This document shows, piece after piece, positions 34,506-44,953 of a stretch of DNA of 64,000 nucleotides. Both the position numbers and the translations under genes were made by a program. Position 1 is the first letter of the stretch; every line of letters starts with the position of its first letter. The stretch covers positions 1-64,000 of the forward strand of contig NZ_JAIOAB010000003.1 of NCBI RefSeq assembly GCF_019890635.1, in the 5' to 3' direction. Source of the stretch: Streptomyces sennicomposti. GTDB taxonomy: Bacteria > Actinomycetota > Actinomycetes > Streptomycetales > Streptomycetaceae. Below the pieces are notes generated by a model. That model was not told where the DNA came from, searched no databases, and saw only the letters and a list, made by a program, of their open reading frames with translations.

Positions 34506-35990
34506 ATGAACGACGACATCCAGCCCGACGGCTCGGCCGAGCACGAGCACGAGCACGGGGCGCTCGGCGACGCCGAGTACGCGGAGTTCATGCAGCTCGC
34601 CGCGGAAGAGGGCTTCGACGTCGCCGACGTCGAGGGCGCCATCGAGGAGGCCGGTCACGGACCGCTGCCCGTGCTCGCCGTCGTCGGCCGCCCCAATGTC
34701 GGCAAGTCGACCCTGGTGAACCGGATCATCGGCCGCCGCGAGGCGGTCGTCGAGGACAAGCCGGGCGTCACCCGCGACCGCGTCACCTACGAGGCCGAGT
34801 GGGCGGGCCGCCGCTTCAAGGTGGTCGACACCGGCGGCTGGGAGCAGGACGTCCTCGGCATCGACGCCTCCGTGGCGGCGCAGGCCGAGTACGCCATCGA
34901 GGCCGCCGACGCGGTCGTCTTCGTGGTGGACGCCAAGGTCGGCGCCACCGACACCGACGAGGCGGTCGTCCGGCTGCTGCGCAAGGCCGGCAAGCCCGTG
35001 GTGCTGTGCGCCAACAAGGTGGACGGCCAGAGCGGCGAGGCCGACGCGGCCTACCTGTGGTCGCTCGGTCTCGGCGAGCCGCACCCGGTCTCGGCCCTGC
35101 ACGGCCGCGGCACCGGCGACATGCTGGACCGCGTCCTGGAGGTGCTGCCCGAGGCGCCGCGCGAGACGTTCGGCGGCACCGGCATCGGCGGCCCGCGCCG
35201 GGTGGCCCTGATCGGCCGCCCCAACGTCGGCAAGTCCTCGCTGCTGAACAAGGTGGCCGGCGAGGAGCGCGTCGTCGTCGACGAGCTGGCCGGCACCACC
35301 CGCGACCCGGTGGACGAGCTGATCGAGCTGGGCGGCAAGACCTGGAAGTTCGTGGACACCGCCGGCATCCGCAAGCGCGTCCACCTCCAGCAGGGCGCCG
35401 ACTACTACGCCTCGCTGCGCACCGCCGCCGCCGTGGAGAAGGCCGAGGTGGCGGTCGTCCTGATCGACGCCTCCGAGTCCGTCTCCGTGCAGGACCAGCG
35501 GATCATCACCATGGCGGTGGAGGCGGGCCGCGCGCTCGTCGTCGCCTACAACAAGTGGGACACCCTGGACGAGGAGCGCCGCTTCTACCTGGAGCGGGAG
35601 ATCGAGACCGACCTCGCGCAGATCGCCTGGGCGCCGCGGGTGAACGTCTCGGCGCGCACCGGACGGCACATGGAGAGGCTGGTCCCGGCGATCGAGACGG
35701 CGCTGGCCGGCTGGGAGACCCGGGTGCCGACCGGCCGGCTGAACGCCTTCCTCGGCGAGCTGGTCGCCGCCCACCCGCACCCGATCCGGGGCGGCAAGCA
35801 GCCGCGCATCCTGTTCGGCACCCAGGCCGGCACCAGGCCGCCGCGGTTCGTCCTGTTCGCCTCCGGCTTCATCGAGGCCGGCTACCGGCGCTTCATCGAG
35901 CGCCGGCTGCGCGAGGAGTTCGGCTTCGAGGGGACCCCGATCCACCTCTCGGTGCGGGTCCGCGAGAAGCGCGGCAACAAGAAGAAGTAG
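34506..35990 (+). CDS. der: Ribosome biogenesis GTPase Der (EngA)
   Basis: A 494-residue protein with two tandem GTPase domains and a C-terminal KH-like domain, as required for 50S subunit maturation. Domain 1 has G-R-P-N-V-G-K-S-T near residue 60, D-T-G-G-W and N-K-V-D. Domain 2 has [14 protein letters not shown] and N-K-W-D. An acidic 50-residue N-terminal extension (E-H-E-H-E-H-G) is usual in actinobacteria. ATG 34506 follows GAGG at 34492-34495. A 24-bp stem terminator follows. Confidence 0.95.
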   Translation: MNDDIQPDGSAEHEHEHGALGDAEYAEFMQLAAEEGFDVADVEGAIEEAGHGPLPVLAVVGRPNVGKSTLVNRIIGRREAVVEDKPGVTRDRVTYEAEWAGRRFKVVDTGGWEQDVLGIDASVAAQAEYAIEAADAVVFVVDAKVGATDTDEAVVRLLRKAGKPVVLCANKVDGQSGEADAAYLWSLGLGEPHPVSALHGRGTGDMLDRVLEVLPEAPRETFGGTGIGGPRRVALIGRPNVGKSSLLNKVAGEERVVVDELAGTTRDPVDELIELGGKTWKFVDTAGIRKRVHLQQGADYYASLRTAAAVEKAEVAVVLIDASESVSVQDQRIITMAVEAGRALVVAYNKWDTLDEERRFYLEREIETDLAQIAWAPRVNVSARTGRHMERLVPAIETALAGWETRVPTGRLNAFLGELVAAHPHPIRGGKQPRILFGTQAGTRPPRFVLFASGFIEAGYRRFIERRLREEFGFEGTPIHLSVRVREKRGNKKK

Positions 35991-35994
35991 CGAC

Positions 35995-36047
35995 GTGAAC
36001 GGCGAGAGGGCGGCCCCCGCACCGGGGGCCGCCCTCTCGCCGTTCAC
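35995..36047. terminator. 24-bp-stem bidirectional terminator
   Basis: Perfect arms 35995-36018 and 36024-36047 (GTGAACGGCGAGAGG... pairing with ...CTCTCGCCGTTCAC) around a GCACC loop. The hairpin lies between der and the convergent hypothetical gene ending at 36078. Confidence 0.82.
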
Positions 36048-36077
36048 CGCGGGGGCCGGTGAGCCGCCCTCGGGCGC

Positions 36078-36446
36078 TCAGTCGCCGCGGCGGGCGGGCG
36101 GCAGCGCCGCCGGGACGTGGTGCGTGCCGGAGTCCGGCCGCCCCAGCGTCCCCACGCGCTGCCACTGCGCCTGCTGCTGGCCGCCGTGCCGGGCGCCGTA
36201 CGCGCCGCCGTAGGCGACGTACGCGTTCGAGCCCGCGCCGTGCGACAGGTTGCCGAACGCGACGAAACCCAGGTCCTCCTCGCCGCTGTGGTCGAACGGC
36301 ACCGTGCGGTAGGACTTGACGTACTCGGCGTAGAGCGCGTCGTAGATCGGCGTGGCCGAGGGCCCGCCGTGGGGATCCTGGACGGGGCGCGCGGAGGACC
36401 GGGTCGGCGGGTACGGCTGGCGGCGGGGAACGTCGTATGCGTGCAC
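36078..36446 (-). CDS. Conserved hypothetical protein (122 aa)
   Basis: Function unknown. The protein starts V-H-A-Y-D-V-P-R-R-Q. The central segment P-I-Y-D-A-L-Y-A-E-Y-V-K-S-Y-R-T-V-P-F-D-H-S-G-E-E-D looks folded and conserved, while the C-terminal half is Gly/Gln/Arg-rich. The minus-strand frame has the codon bias of a real gene there. The GTG start is tentative because only a weak GGA precedes it. It lies 38 bp downstream of the gene ending at 36485 on the same strand and may be cotranscribed. Confidence 0.6.
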   Translation of the reverse strand: MHAYDVPRRQPYPPTRSSARPVQDPHGGPSATPIYDALYAEYVKSYRTVPFDHSGEEDLGFVAFGNLSHGAGSNAYVAYGGAYGARHGGQQQAQWQRVGTLGRPDSGTHHVPAALPPARRGD

Positions 36447-36484
36447 GTATGTCCAAACGACCCCGGGCCGGAAGGGATGCGGGC

Positions 36485-37318
36485 TCAGGTGCCGGCCAGC
36501 GGCAGCGTGGCCGCGACCAGCCGTCCCTGGGCCGCCGCCTTGTCCAGCGCGTCGCGCAGCAGGTCCTCGCGCGGCTGGCGGCCGATGGAGCCGACCGGCG
36601 CGGCGTACAGCAGCACCTGCTGGTGCTTGTTGGCGGCGGCCCGCCAGCCGTCGGTGACCTGGAGCGGCTGGTGCGCCTGCCACCAGGCCACCGGCCGGCC
36701 GCCGTCCGTCCCGGGCTGCAGGACGGCGTGCAGCTGCCCCACGGCCAGCAGCACCGACCAGCCGTGCAGCACCGGCGGCACGGAGTCCAGGGCGGGCACC
36801 GGCTGGTAGCCCTGCTCCACCAGGAGCTGGAGGAACTCGTCGCCCGGACCGGTGCTGCCCGGGCGCACGATGGGGGCGGTCGGCTCGACGACGAGCGCGG
36901 GGTGCAACTCCCCGGCGATCAGCACCAGTCCGCTGGTCACCCCCAGAACCGCCTGCTCCGGGGCGGCGTTCGGGGGCGCGGTCTGCTGGGGCGCGCCCTG
37001 CTGCGGCACGGACTGCGCGGGCGCACCCCCGGGGACGCCCGCGTCCGCGTTGATGGAGCGCACCGCGCCGCGCAGCTGCTCCTCCGTGACCTGGACGACC
37101 TGCGAGGGCAGGCAGGTGGCGTGGGCGAAGGCGAGGACGGCGGTCTCGTCGCCCACGAACAGGACGGTGCTGGTGCGCTCCTGGGCGGAGTCGCCGGGGG
37201 TGCGGCAGGACGTGCAGTCGTAACTGCCCGGGGCGTTGTCTCCGGCGAGCAGCCGGTCGGCCTCTTCGTCGCCGATCTCGGCGCGTACGGCGTCGCTGAC
37301 GTCGAGCATGCGCGGCAC
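36485..37318 (-). CDS. Conserved hypothetical protein with CxxC motif (277 aa)
   Basis: I do not recognise the family. The N-terminal half (L-D-V-S-D-A-V-R-A-E-I-G-D-E-E-A-D-R-L-L) contains Y-D-C-T-S-C-R-T-P-G-D, which could bind a metal. A Pro/Gln/Ala linker at residues 115-145 joins a second alpha/beta half (V-L-V-L-I-A-G-E-L-H-P-A-L-V-V-E, then V-L-H-G-W-S-V-L-L-A-V-G). No signal peptide or membrane helix is seen. GTG 37318 is preceded by GGGAG with a 6-nt gap, which selects it over upstream codons. Confidence 0.7.
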   Translation of the reverse strand: MPRMLDVSDAVRAEIGDEEADRLLAGDNAPGSYDCTSCRTPGDSAQERTSTVLFVGDETAVLAFAHATCLPSQVVQVTEEQLRGAVRSINADAGVPGGAPAQSVPQQGAPQQTAPPNAAPEQAVLGVTSGLVLIAGELHPALVVEPTAPIVRPGSTGPGDEFLQLLVEQGYQPVPALDSVPPVLHGWSVLLAVGQLHAVLQPGTDGGRPVAWWQAHQPLQVTDGWRAAANKHQQVLLYAAPVGSIGRQPREDLLRDALDKAAAQGRLVAATLPLAGT

Positions 37319-37595
37319 GGGTGGCTCCCTCGGGATGCGGTGCGTGGCGGGACCGGGTGGCTCCCGGCCCAGGAACCGGGAGGGCCCCCGGCTCATGAAG
37401 AAGACAACGGAGGACCTGTGGCGGGAGTCACGCACTACGGCGAACGGAATCGAACCATCCTGCGCCCACGGTCACTTCGGGTGCGGAACCCGCCACTCCC
37501 CGTCAACTCGGCGTCCTGTAAAGGGGCTTGACCGGGTGAAGTGGGTCACAAGAGAACGGCGGCGCTGGTCGACAAATCAGGAAATCAGGGAATGA

Positions 37596-38612
<1,017 letters not shown>

Positions 38613-38666
38613 TCCCCCTACCGCACCGCGCGCCACCGCGCCACCGCTCCGTCGTCCGGAGCACCA

Positions 38667-38698
38667 GGCCCCGCCCGGTCCCTCGACCGGGCGGGGCC
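38667..38698 (+). terminator. Terminator of the Rpf-like gene
   Basis: Perfect 14-bp arms GGCCCCGCCCGGTC and GACCGGGCGGGGCC with a CCTC loop, 54 nt after the stop. Confidence 0.78.
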
Positions 38699-38799
38699 CG
38701 CTCGCTCCCGTAATCCGGTACTCCGGTACTCCCGAACCGGGCCCCTGGGCGGCCGCTCGCGGACAGAAGCCGTCCGCGACGCCTGGCAGACTCGCCCCC

Positions 38800-39837
38800 A
38801 TGCTGGAGACCTCGGCTCGACTGCTGCGTCTGCTCTCCCTGCTCCAGGCCCACCGCGAGTGGTCCGGGGCCGAACTGGCCGAACGGCTCGGCGTCACCGC
38901 GCGCACGGTGCGCCGGGACGTGGACCGGCTGCGCGACCTCGGCTACCCGGTCAACGCCAGTCCCGGCACCGGCGGCGGCTACCAGCTCGGCGCGGGCGCC
39001 GAACTGCCCCCGCTGCTCCTCGACGACGACGAGGCGGTCGCCGTCGCCGTCGGGCTGCGCACCGCCGCCGGGCAGGGCATCGAGGGCATCGGCGAGACCT
39101 CCGTACGGGCGCTGGCCAAGCTGGAGCAGGTGCTGCCGGCCCGGCTGCGCCGCCGGGTGAGCGCCCTCAACGACTACACCGTGCCGATGCTGCGCTCCTT
39201 CCGGCCGTCCCCGGTCGACCCGGCCGTCCTGACCGAGCTGGCCCATCTGTGCCGGGACGGGGAGCGGCTGCGCTTCGAGTACCGGGGCCACGACGGCGCC
39301 GTGAGCCGCCGTACCGTCGAACCGCACCGGCTGGTGTGCACCGAGTACCGCTGGTACCTGGTCGCCTGGGACCTCGACCGCGAGGACTGGCGGACCTTCC
39401 GCGTCGACCGCGTCACCCCCAGGCCGCCGCACGGTCCGCGGTGCGCGCCGCGCACCCCGCCCGCCGAGGACCTCGCCGCCTATGTCTCCGAGGGCGTCTC
39501 CCGGCGGGTGTACGCCCGGCAGGCCGCCGTCCGGCTGCTGGTGCCGCACGCGGAGGCGGCCGAGCGGGTCTCGCCCTCGGCCGGGACGCTGGAACCGGAC
39601 GGGCCGGACACCTGCGTGCTGCGCGCCGGCGCCGCCAGCCTGGACGCGATGGTCGTCCACCTGATGATGACGGGGCTCCCGTTCGAGGTGCTGGAGCCCG
39701 CCGCCCTGACCGGTGCGATCAGGGCGGCCCGGGACCGGCTGGACGCCGCCCTGGCCCGCGGCGGACCGGACGACCGGGACGAGCGGAGCGGCCGGGACGG
39801 CACGGCGCGGGGCGGGGGCGCTGTGCCGGAACCGTGA
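38800..39837 (+). CDS. WYL-domain helix-turn-helix transcriptional regulator
   Basis: A 345-residue regulator. The DeoR-type winged helix at residues 1-60 contains L-A-E-R-L-G-V-T-A-R-T-V-R-R-D-V-D-R-L-R. A WYL domain at about 145-215 (L-C-R-D-G-E-R-L-R-F-E-Y-R-G, then E-Y-R-W-Y-L-V-A-W-D) probably binds a ligand such as a nucleotide or nucleic acid, and a C-terminal WCX-like region follows. WYL regulators often control DNA-damage or defence genes, but no target is evident next to this one. The last 20 residues are Asp/Arg/Gly-rich. Confidence 0.88.
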   Translation: MLETSARLLRLLSLLQAHREWSGAELAERLGVTARTVRRDVDRLRDLGYPVNASPGTGGGYQLGAGAELPPLLLDDDEAVAVAVGLRTAAGQGIEGIGETSVRALAKLEQVLPARLRRRVSALNDYTVPMLRSFRPSPVDPAVLTELAHLCRDGERLRFEYRGHDGAVSRRTVEPHRLVCTEYRWYLVAWDLDREDWRTFRVDRVTPRPPHGPRCAPRTPPAEDLAAYVSEGVSRRVYARQAAVRLLVPHAEAAERVSPSAGTLEPDGPDTCVLRAGAASLDAMVVHLMMTGLPFEVLEPAALTGAIRAARDRLDAALARGGPDDRDERSGRDGTARGGGAVPEP

Positions 39838-40106
39838 AATTCCTGTGTGCCCCGGGGGGTTTCGCCGAGCCGCCGGAATGCCCGCGCGCCGAGGGCGCAA
39901 AGCCTCTCCGGACTCGTCCGCGAACGCGCAGCGAAGGGATCTGCGGGCCCTTTCCGCCGTTCTTTTCCGGCGGCCTCGACCGGGTGCGCGAACGGACGGT
40001 GACGGGCCTCGGCCGGGCGGGGGGAATTCCGTTCGAATGGCCGTACAAGGCGGACCCGGAGCCGGGTCCGGCCGGGGGAGTTCATCGGGCCCGCGGGTCG
40101 TCCTCC

Positions 40107-40125
40107 TGTGACAGAAATGTGACAG
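40107..40125 (+). promoter_or_regulatory. Two TGTGACAG octamers at 11-bp spacing
   Basis: The octamer occurs at 40107-40114 and 40118-40125, so equivalent bases are 11 bp apart, one helical turn. Such tandem direct repeats are typical of OmpR/PhoB-type response-regulator sites. It lies about 90 bp upstream of the small gene at 40213. Confidence 0.4.
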
Positions 40126-40200
40126 AGGGGGTGCGGGGGACGCCCGGGGCAGGTCACTGCGGGTGTCCGGCGGGGCTTCCCCCGTCGGCGGCGCAGGCCC

Positions 40201-40206
40201 TAGCGT
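40201..40206 (+). promoter_or_regulatory. -10 element for a leaderless transcript
   Basis: TAGCGT ends 7 nt before the ATG at 40213. This spacing puts the transcription start on or next to the initiation codon, and no Shine-Dalgarno is present. Confidence 0.45.
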
Positions 40207-40212
40207 GGCCGT

Positions 40213-40428
40213 ATGGCACCGATTCCCACTCCGCCCGCGGAGCCGCAGGACAGTCCGGAAGGGTACGTCGGCCTGGAGGCCGCGGAGGCCGAGCGGCTCG
40301 CGCGGCGACGCGGCTGGACCACCGTGCGCTCACTGGAGCCGGGCACGGTCATCACCATGGAGTACCGGTACGGGCGGCTGAACTTCGAGGTGGCGGACGG
40401 CCGGGTGGCCCGGGCCTGGAAGGGCTGA
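40213..40428 (+). CDS. I78-family-like small proteinase inhibitor
   Basis: A 71-residue protein. The segment G-L-E-A-A-E-A-E-R-L-A-R-R-R-G-W-T-T-V-R followed by V-I-T-M-E-Y-R-Y-G-R-L-N-F-E-V-A-D-G-R-V matches the I78 (elastase inhibitor-like) pattern: a helix, then the D/E-Y-R-x-x-R-L-N strand. No signal peptide is present, so it may be cytosolic. Its target is unknown. Translation seems leaderless. Convergent with the PAP2 gene 34 bp downstream. Confidence 0.72.
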   Translation: MAPIPTPPAEPQDSPEGYVGLEAAEAERLARRRGWTTVRSLEPGTVITMEYRYGRLNFEVADGRVARAWKG

Positions 40429-40462
40429 CCGGGCGGCGGCCCGCCCTGCCGGGCACGGGCCG

Positions 40463-41485
40463 TCAGGGGCGGCCCGCGGTGGTGGTGCTGTGCGGGACGC
40501 GGTCGGAGTGCGGCGGCCGGCGGCTGCCGGCCGGGGTGACCGGGGCGCGCTCCGCCCTCGTCGTGTGCGGGGCGGGCGCGTGGTGGAAGGCCGGCGGCCG
40601 GGCCGAGCGGCCCGCGCCGACCGTCTCGCGGCCCGCCGGGGCCTCCTCGGGGGCGGGGGAGCGCGGCTTGAGCATCCCGGGCGCACCGGCGGGAAGACCC
40701 GGCGCGGACACCGGCACCGCGCGGCCGTACCGGGCGCGCCAGCGGTCGCGCAGGTCGAAGAGCCAGTTCTCGGTCCGGGCGATCAGCGGCTCGAACCAGG
40801 GCAGCGCCAGCAGGTTCAGCAGCCCGGCGGCCCAGCCGAGGAGGACGTCGCTCAGCCAGTGCGTCCCGAGGTACACGGTGGTGAGGCCGACGCCGAGCGC
40901 GGTCACCGCCGACAGCGCCGACAGCCAGCGGCGCGCCCTCGGCGTGGAGGCCAGATAGGCCAGGACGCCGTAGGTCATCACCGCGTTGGCGGTGTGGCCG
41001 CTGGGAAATATATCGCCGCCGCGCCACATCTCGTTGGAGCCGATGACGGTCGCGTAGTGCGGTCCCAGGCGCCCCATGCCGTACTTGGCGGCGCCGACCG
41101 TGACGTTCAGCAGCAGCAGCGAGGTGGCGAGGACGAGCAGCGGGCGCAGGGTGTGCTGCCGCCAGCAGCGCCAGCCCAGCCAGGAGGCGATCATCACCGC
41201 GGTCGGACCGCGCTGCCCCAGCACCACGTAGTAGTCGAGGAACGCGTGGATCTGCGGCCACTGCTGGTACGGCCGGAAGAACATGACCTGCCAGTCCAGG
41301 CGGACCAGCCAGGACGTGGTCACCACCGCCCAGACGATCGCCAGGTAGAAGGCGAGGATCGCCGAGAACAGCACGAACCGGTGCCGGCTCATGCGCGGCA
41401 CGTCGATGTGCGCCGGCCGGTGCGGCTCACGGTCCAGCCTGGCGAACACCCGGTCCAGGCGGGTGACGGTTCCTTCGGTACGCAC
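40463..41485 (-). CDS. PAP2-family membrane phosphatase
   Basis: A 340-residue protein with five to six membrane helices. The three PAP2 phosphatase motifs are K-Y-G-M-G-R-L-G-P (Pro at the final position rather than directly after Arg), F-P-S-G-H-T-A-N and V-Y-L-G-T-H-W-L-S-D-V. They place catalytic His residues facing the outside. Substrates of the family are phosphatidic acid or polyprenyl pyrophosphate. The C-terminal 80 residues are a Pro/Arg-rich cytoplasmic tail. The GTG start at 41485 lacks a Shine-Dalgarno; TAACGT just upstream could give a leaderless mRNA. Confidence 0.87.
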   Translation of the reverse strand: MRTEGTVTRLDRVFARLDREPHRPAHIDVPRMSRHRFVLFSAILAFYLAIVWAVVTTSWLVRLDWQVMFFRPYQQWPQIHAFLDYYVVLGQRGPTAVMIASWLGWRCWRQHTLRPLLVLATSLLLLNVTVGAAKYGMGRLGPHYATVIGSNEMWRGGDIFPSGHTANAVMTYGVLAYLASTPRARRWLSALSAVTALGVGLTTVYLGTHWLSDVLLGWAAGLLNLLALPWFEPLIARTENWLFDLRDRWRARYGRAVPVSAPGLPAGAPGMLKPRSPAPEEAPAGRETVGAGRSARPPAFHHAPAPHTTRAERAPVTPAGSRRPPHSDRVPHSTTTAGRP

Positions 41486-41524
41486 CTAATCGACGTTACA
41501 GCGAGTGAGGGCAGTTCCCCGACG

Positions 41525-41543
41525 CATCACGTGGTTTGTGATG
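41525..41543. promoter_or_regulatory. Inverted repeat CATCAC-N7-GTGATG, candidate operator
   Basis: Perfect 6-bp arms flank GTGGTTT, 40 bp upstream of the PAP2 start. It lies in a 250-bp stretch clearly more AT-rich than the window average, consistent with a promoter/operator. Confidence 0.4.
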
Positions 41544-41738
41544 ACGATGTGATGTGGGATTGCTCTCAACGGGTCTTTATTTCCCCGGATTCACTAATAC
41601 GTGCGCCCGCCGGCCTGCATTTCCTTTGATCATTCCGGTGTACCTTTATCGGGCGCTTATGAATGCGTTGGCCGAACGCACGGATGGAATTCACCGTTCG
41701 TACACGGCGCGCGCCGGGCGGCCGCCCGAAGAAGTCGA

Positions 41739-43088
41739 TCATGGCGGTCCGGAGCCGTTCAGCCAGAACGCCCCGTAGAGCGCCGAGACGAGTGCGAGAG
41801 CGCCCGTCACCAGCGCCGACCGGGAGACGCGGGCCCGGGCGAGGGCCGCCGCGAGCGGCAGCAGCAGCGGGAAGGCGGGCAGCAGCAGGCGCGGCTTGGA
41901 GCCGAAGTAGCTCGACGCGCACAGCGCCAGCGCGGTGACGACGCCCGAGTACACCAGCAGCGGCAGCGGCTGGCGCTGCCGCACCCCGACGACGTACAGC
42001 CACACGAGCAGGCCGACCCCGGCGATCAGGCCGAGCCCGGCCAGGGCGGCGGGGAAGGAGGTGAGCTGGGCGGCGACGAAGCGGGCGAAGGCGTAGCCGC
42101 CGTCGAACCCGTTGCGCCAGCCGGCCTGGACGTGGAAGTAGCCGAAGAGGCCGTCGCCGGTGCGCCGGCCGACCCACAGGACGTACCCGGCGGCGCCGAG
42201 CGGCGCGAGCAGCATGCCGAGGACGCGGCGGACGGGGGAGCGGGGGGCGGACGCCGGGGCGCGCGGGGTGCTGCGCGCGCCGTGCGGGCCGGGCGCGCTC
42301 CCGTTGCGCACGAAAGAGCCGCGTTCGCGGCCGGAGGAGACGCCGTCGTCCCCCGGCAGGTCGCCGTCGCGCCCGAGGAGGCCGTCGTCGCGCCCGAGGA
42401 GGTCGCGTTCGCGCACGAAGGAGACGACGGCCGCCGCCCACACCGCGGCCACCACCGCGAGTCCGACCGGCCGGGTCAGCCCCGCCGCCAGGGCCAGCGC
42501 GCCCGCGCCCACCCAGCGGCCGGTGAGCACGCAGTACAGCGACCAGGCGGCCAGCGCCGTGAACAGCGACTCGCTGTACGCCATCGACTGCACGATCCCG
42601 ACCGGCAGCGCCGCCCACAGCAGCACGGCGAACAGCCCGGCCCGCCCGCCGTCGGCCCCCGCCCCGCCCTCGGACAGAGGACGTCGTCGGTCGTAGACGT
42701 GCTCGACCACCGCGAAGATCCCCCACGCCGCGGCGAGCGAGGCGAGCAGGCTCACGGCGAAGCCCGCGTCGGCGTACGACAGCGGGCCCACCGCGGCCGG
42801 CAGCCGCTCCAGCCAGGGCAGCAGCGGGAAGAAGGCCAGGTCGGAGTGGACGTCGCCGTTCGCGAGCCGCACCTCGTAGCCGTAGCCGCCGCCGGCCACC
42901 CTGGCGTACCAGAGGGAGTCCCAGCGGGCGGTGAGCAGGGTGTACGCGCTCTTGCCGCGCGCGGCGCTCCACACCGCCAGGGTCAGCAGGCCCAGGGCGC
43001 GCACGGCCGCGTACCCGAGGAGGGCCGGGGCGGCCCGGCGCAGGGCCGTGGGCCGGGCCGGCGCGGCACGCGTCGCTTGATCGATCAC
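41739..43088 (-). CDS. PIG-V-like mannosyltransferase, polytopic membrane protein
   Basis: A 449-residue GT-C-type membrane glycosyltransferase. The PIG-V landmarks W-D-S-L-W-Y-A-R-V-A (with the catalytic-type Asp) and F-F-P-L-L-P-W-L-E-R-L lie in the first extracellular loop, and about ten hydrophobic helices follow. It should use polyprenyl-phosphate-mannose outside the membrane; the acceptor is unknown. A cytoplasmic loop (residues about 215-285) is expanded with repeated L-L-G-R-D units. The GTG at 43088 is preceded at 7-nt distance by GATAAT (43096-43101 on the minus strand), suggesting a leaderless transcript. Confidence 0.83.
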   Translation of the reverse strand: MIDQATRAAPARPTALRRAAPALLGYAAVRALGLLTLAVWSAARGKSAYTLLTARWDSLWYARVAGGGYGYEVRLANGDVHSDLAFFPLLPWLERLPAAVGPLSYADAGFAVSLLASLAAAWGIFAVVEHVYDRRRPLSEGGAGADGGRAGLFAVLLWAALPVGIVQSMAYSESLFTALAAWSLYCVLTGRWVGAGALALAAGLTRPVGLAVVAAVWAAAVVSFVRERDLLGRDDGLLGRDGDLPGDDGVSSGRERGSFVRNGSAPGPHGARSTPRAPASAPRSPVRRVLGMLLAPLGAAGYVLWVGRRTGDGLFGYFHVQAGWRNGFDGGYAFARFVAAQLTSFPAALAGLGLIAGVGLLVWLYVVGVRQRQPLPLLVYSGVVTALALCASSYFGSKPRLLLPAFPLLLPLAAALARARVSRSALVTGALALVSALYGAFWLNGSGPP

Positions 43089-43345
43089 GGGCTCGATTAT
43101 CGACCGGGGCCGGAACCGGCCCGCCGGCCGGGGCGTGCTCCCCGGTGGGGGCGTGGCGCACGCCACACGCGTTCCGCGCGACGTGTGAGAGGTGGGCCAC
43201 GTGCGCCCCGGGCTCCCTCGCGTACGCTGACGTGTCACTCGCACCGTCGTGCGGGCCTGAGGCGCCGCTCCCCTCAGGCCGAGCCGTGGGGAGTCCCCGC
43301 CCCGCGGACCCGCCGGACGCGAGGGCTCATCTGGGAGGTACGCAC

Positions 43346-44953
43346 ATGTCCGGGACGACCACGGTCCCCGCCCGGCTGCGCAGTCGGGTGGCCGGAGCCG
43401 GTGCGAACCGCTGGGCCGTCCTGGTCGTGCTCTGCGTCAGCCTGCTGCTGGTCGCGGTGGACGCGACCGTGCTGCACGTGGCGGTGCCCGCCGTCACCGA
43501 GGACCTCAGGCCCGGCGCCATCGAACTGCTCTGGATCGTCGACACCTATCCGCTGGTCTGCGCCTCGCTGCTGATCCTGTTCGGCACGCTCGGCGACCGG
43601 GTGGGCCGCAGACGGGTCCTGCTGCTCGGCTACGGCGCCTTCGGCGTCGCCTCCGCCGTGGCGGCCTTCGCGCCGAACCCGCTGACGCTGATCCTGGCCC
43701 GGGCGCTGCTCGGCGTCGGCGGCGCCATGATCATGCCGGCCACGCTGTCGATCCTGCGGCAGGTCTTCCCCGACCGGCGCGAGCGGGCGGTCGCCATCGG
43801 CGTCTGGAGCGCGGTCGCCGCGGTGGGCGCGGCCGTCGGGCCGCTGCTCGGCGGCTTCCTCCTCGAACACTTCTGGTGGGGCTCGGTCTTCCTCGTCAAC
43901 ATCCCGCTGATGCTGGTCAGCCTGCCGGTGGGCCGGCTGCTGCTGCCCGAGTCGACCGGCGAGCGCGACGGCCCCTGGGACGTGACCGGCGCCCTGATGG
44001 CGGCGGTCGGCCTGTTCGGCGCGGTCCTCGGGGTGAAGCGGCTCGGCGGCGGTGAGGACGTACTCGGCGTGCTCACCCTGGGGCCGCTGCTGGCCGGGGC
44101 GGCGCTGCTGGTGGCGTTCGTGCGGCGGCAGCGGCGCCGGAGGCATCCGCTGGTGGACCTCGGGATGTTCGCGCGGCCCGCGTTCAGCACGGCGGTGGGC
44201 TGCATCGTGCTGGCGATGCTGGCGCTGGTCGGCCTGGAGCTGATCGCGGCGCAGTACCTCCAGCTGGTGCTGGGCCTGTCGCCGCTGGGCACCGGCCTCA
44301 GGCTGCTGCCGCTGACCTTCGCCGCGATGGCGGCCGGGCTGCTCGGCGCGCGGCTGCTCAGGCGGTTCGGGCCGCGCCGGACGGTGTGCGCGGGCTTCTG
44401 CCTGACCGCCGCCGCGGTGCTGACGCTGACCGCGATGGGCGGCCGGGACGACGCCGGGCTGCTGCTGACCGGGTTCGTGCTGCTCGGCTTCGGCCTGGAG
44501 ACGACGCTGTTCGGGGCGTACGAGTCGATGCTGAGCGAGGCGCCGGCGGACCGGGCGGGCGGGGCCGCGGCGATCGGCGAGACCTCCTACCAGCTGGGTG
44601 CGGGCATGGGCATCGCGCTCCTCGGCACGGTGATGAACGCGGCCTACGCCCCCGGGCTCGCGCGGGTGCCGGGCGTGCCGGCGGCGGACTCGGCGGCGGC
44701 GTCGCACTCGCTGGGGGAGGCCTACGAGGTGGCCGGACGGCTCGGCGGGGCGCCGGGACAGGCGCTGCGGCGCGCGGCCCGCGACTCCTTCGTGCACGGA
44801 CTGCATGTGACGCTGCTGGTCAGCGCCGTCCTGCTGCTGCTCGGCGCGGTCGCCGCGTGCCGGCTGCCGCGGGCGATGCAGTGCGAGGCCGAGGAGGAGC
44901 CGGTGGAGCTGCCCGTGCAGCGGGAGGCCGAGCGGCCGCGCGTATCGGCGTGA
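43346..44953 (+). CDS. MFS transporter, DHA2 (14-helix) drug exporter family
   Basis: A 535-residue proton antiporter. The first helix V-L-C-V-S-L-L-L-V-A-V-D-A-T-V-L-H-V-A-V-P is the DHA2 motif. The loop motif G-D-R-V-G-R-R-R appears at about residue 75, motif C-like G-P-L-L-G-G-F follows, and 14 hydrophobic segments can be counted. Members expel antibiotics and dyes. ATG 43346 has GGGAGGT at 43333-43339. No regulator is adjacent; the upstream neighbour is divergent. Confidence 0.88.
   Translation: MSGTTTVPARLRSRVAGAGANRWAVLVVLCVSLLLVAVDATVLHVAVPAVTEDLRPGAIELLWIVDTYPLVCASLLILFGTLGDRVGRRRVLLLGYGAFGVASAVAAFAPNPLTLILARALLGVGGAMIMPATLSILRQVFPDRRERAVAIGVWSAVAAVGAAVGPLLGGFLLEHFWWGSVFLVNIPLMLVSLPVGRLLLPESTGERDGPWDVTGALMAAVGLFGAVLGVKRLGGGEDVLGVLTLGPLLAGAALLVAFVRRQRRRRHPLVDLGMFARPAFSTAVGCIVLAMLALVGLELIAAQYLQLVLGLSPLGTGLRLLPLTFAAMAAGLLGARLLRRFGPRRTVCAGFCLTAAAVLTLTAMGGRDDAGLLLTGFVLLGFGLETTLFGAYESMLSEAPADRAGGAAAIGETSYQLGAGMGIALLGTVMNAAYAPGLARVPGVPAADSAAASHSLGEAYEVAGRLGGAPGQALRRAARDSFVHGLHVTLLVSAVLLLLGAVAACRLPRAMQCEAEEEPVELPVQREAERPRVSA

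Larger units (their letters stand above)
39838..40212. other. 375-bp intergenic region upstream of the small I78-like gene
   Basis: No gene is supported. It contains the 11-bp direct repeat of TGTGACAG at 40107-40125 and, just before the ATG at 40213, a TAGCGT -10-like hexamer. The rest is GC-rich without recognisable structure. Confidence 0.5.

Noticed and set aside
37436..37500. tRNA-like segment (GGAATCGAACC) upstream of the Rpf-like gene
   Set aside because: The T-arm-like bases do not pair into a 5-bp stem, and no acceptor, D or anticodon stems could be drawn on either strand.
41554..41778. 74-codon plus-strand frame in the AT-richer gap upstream of the PAP2 gene
   Set aside because: No ribosome-binding site, and it runs into the mannosyltransferase gene in antisense. 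The AT-richness is better explained by a promoter region.
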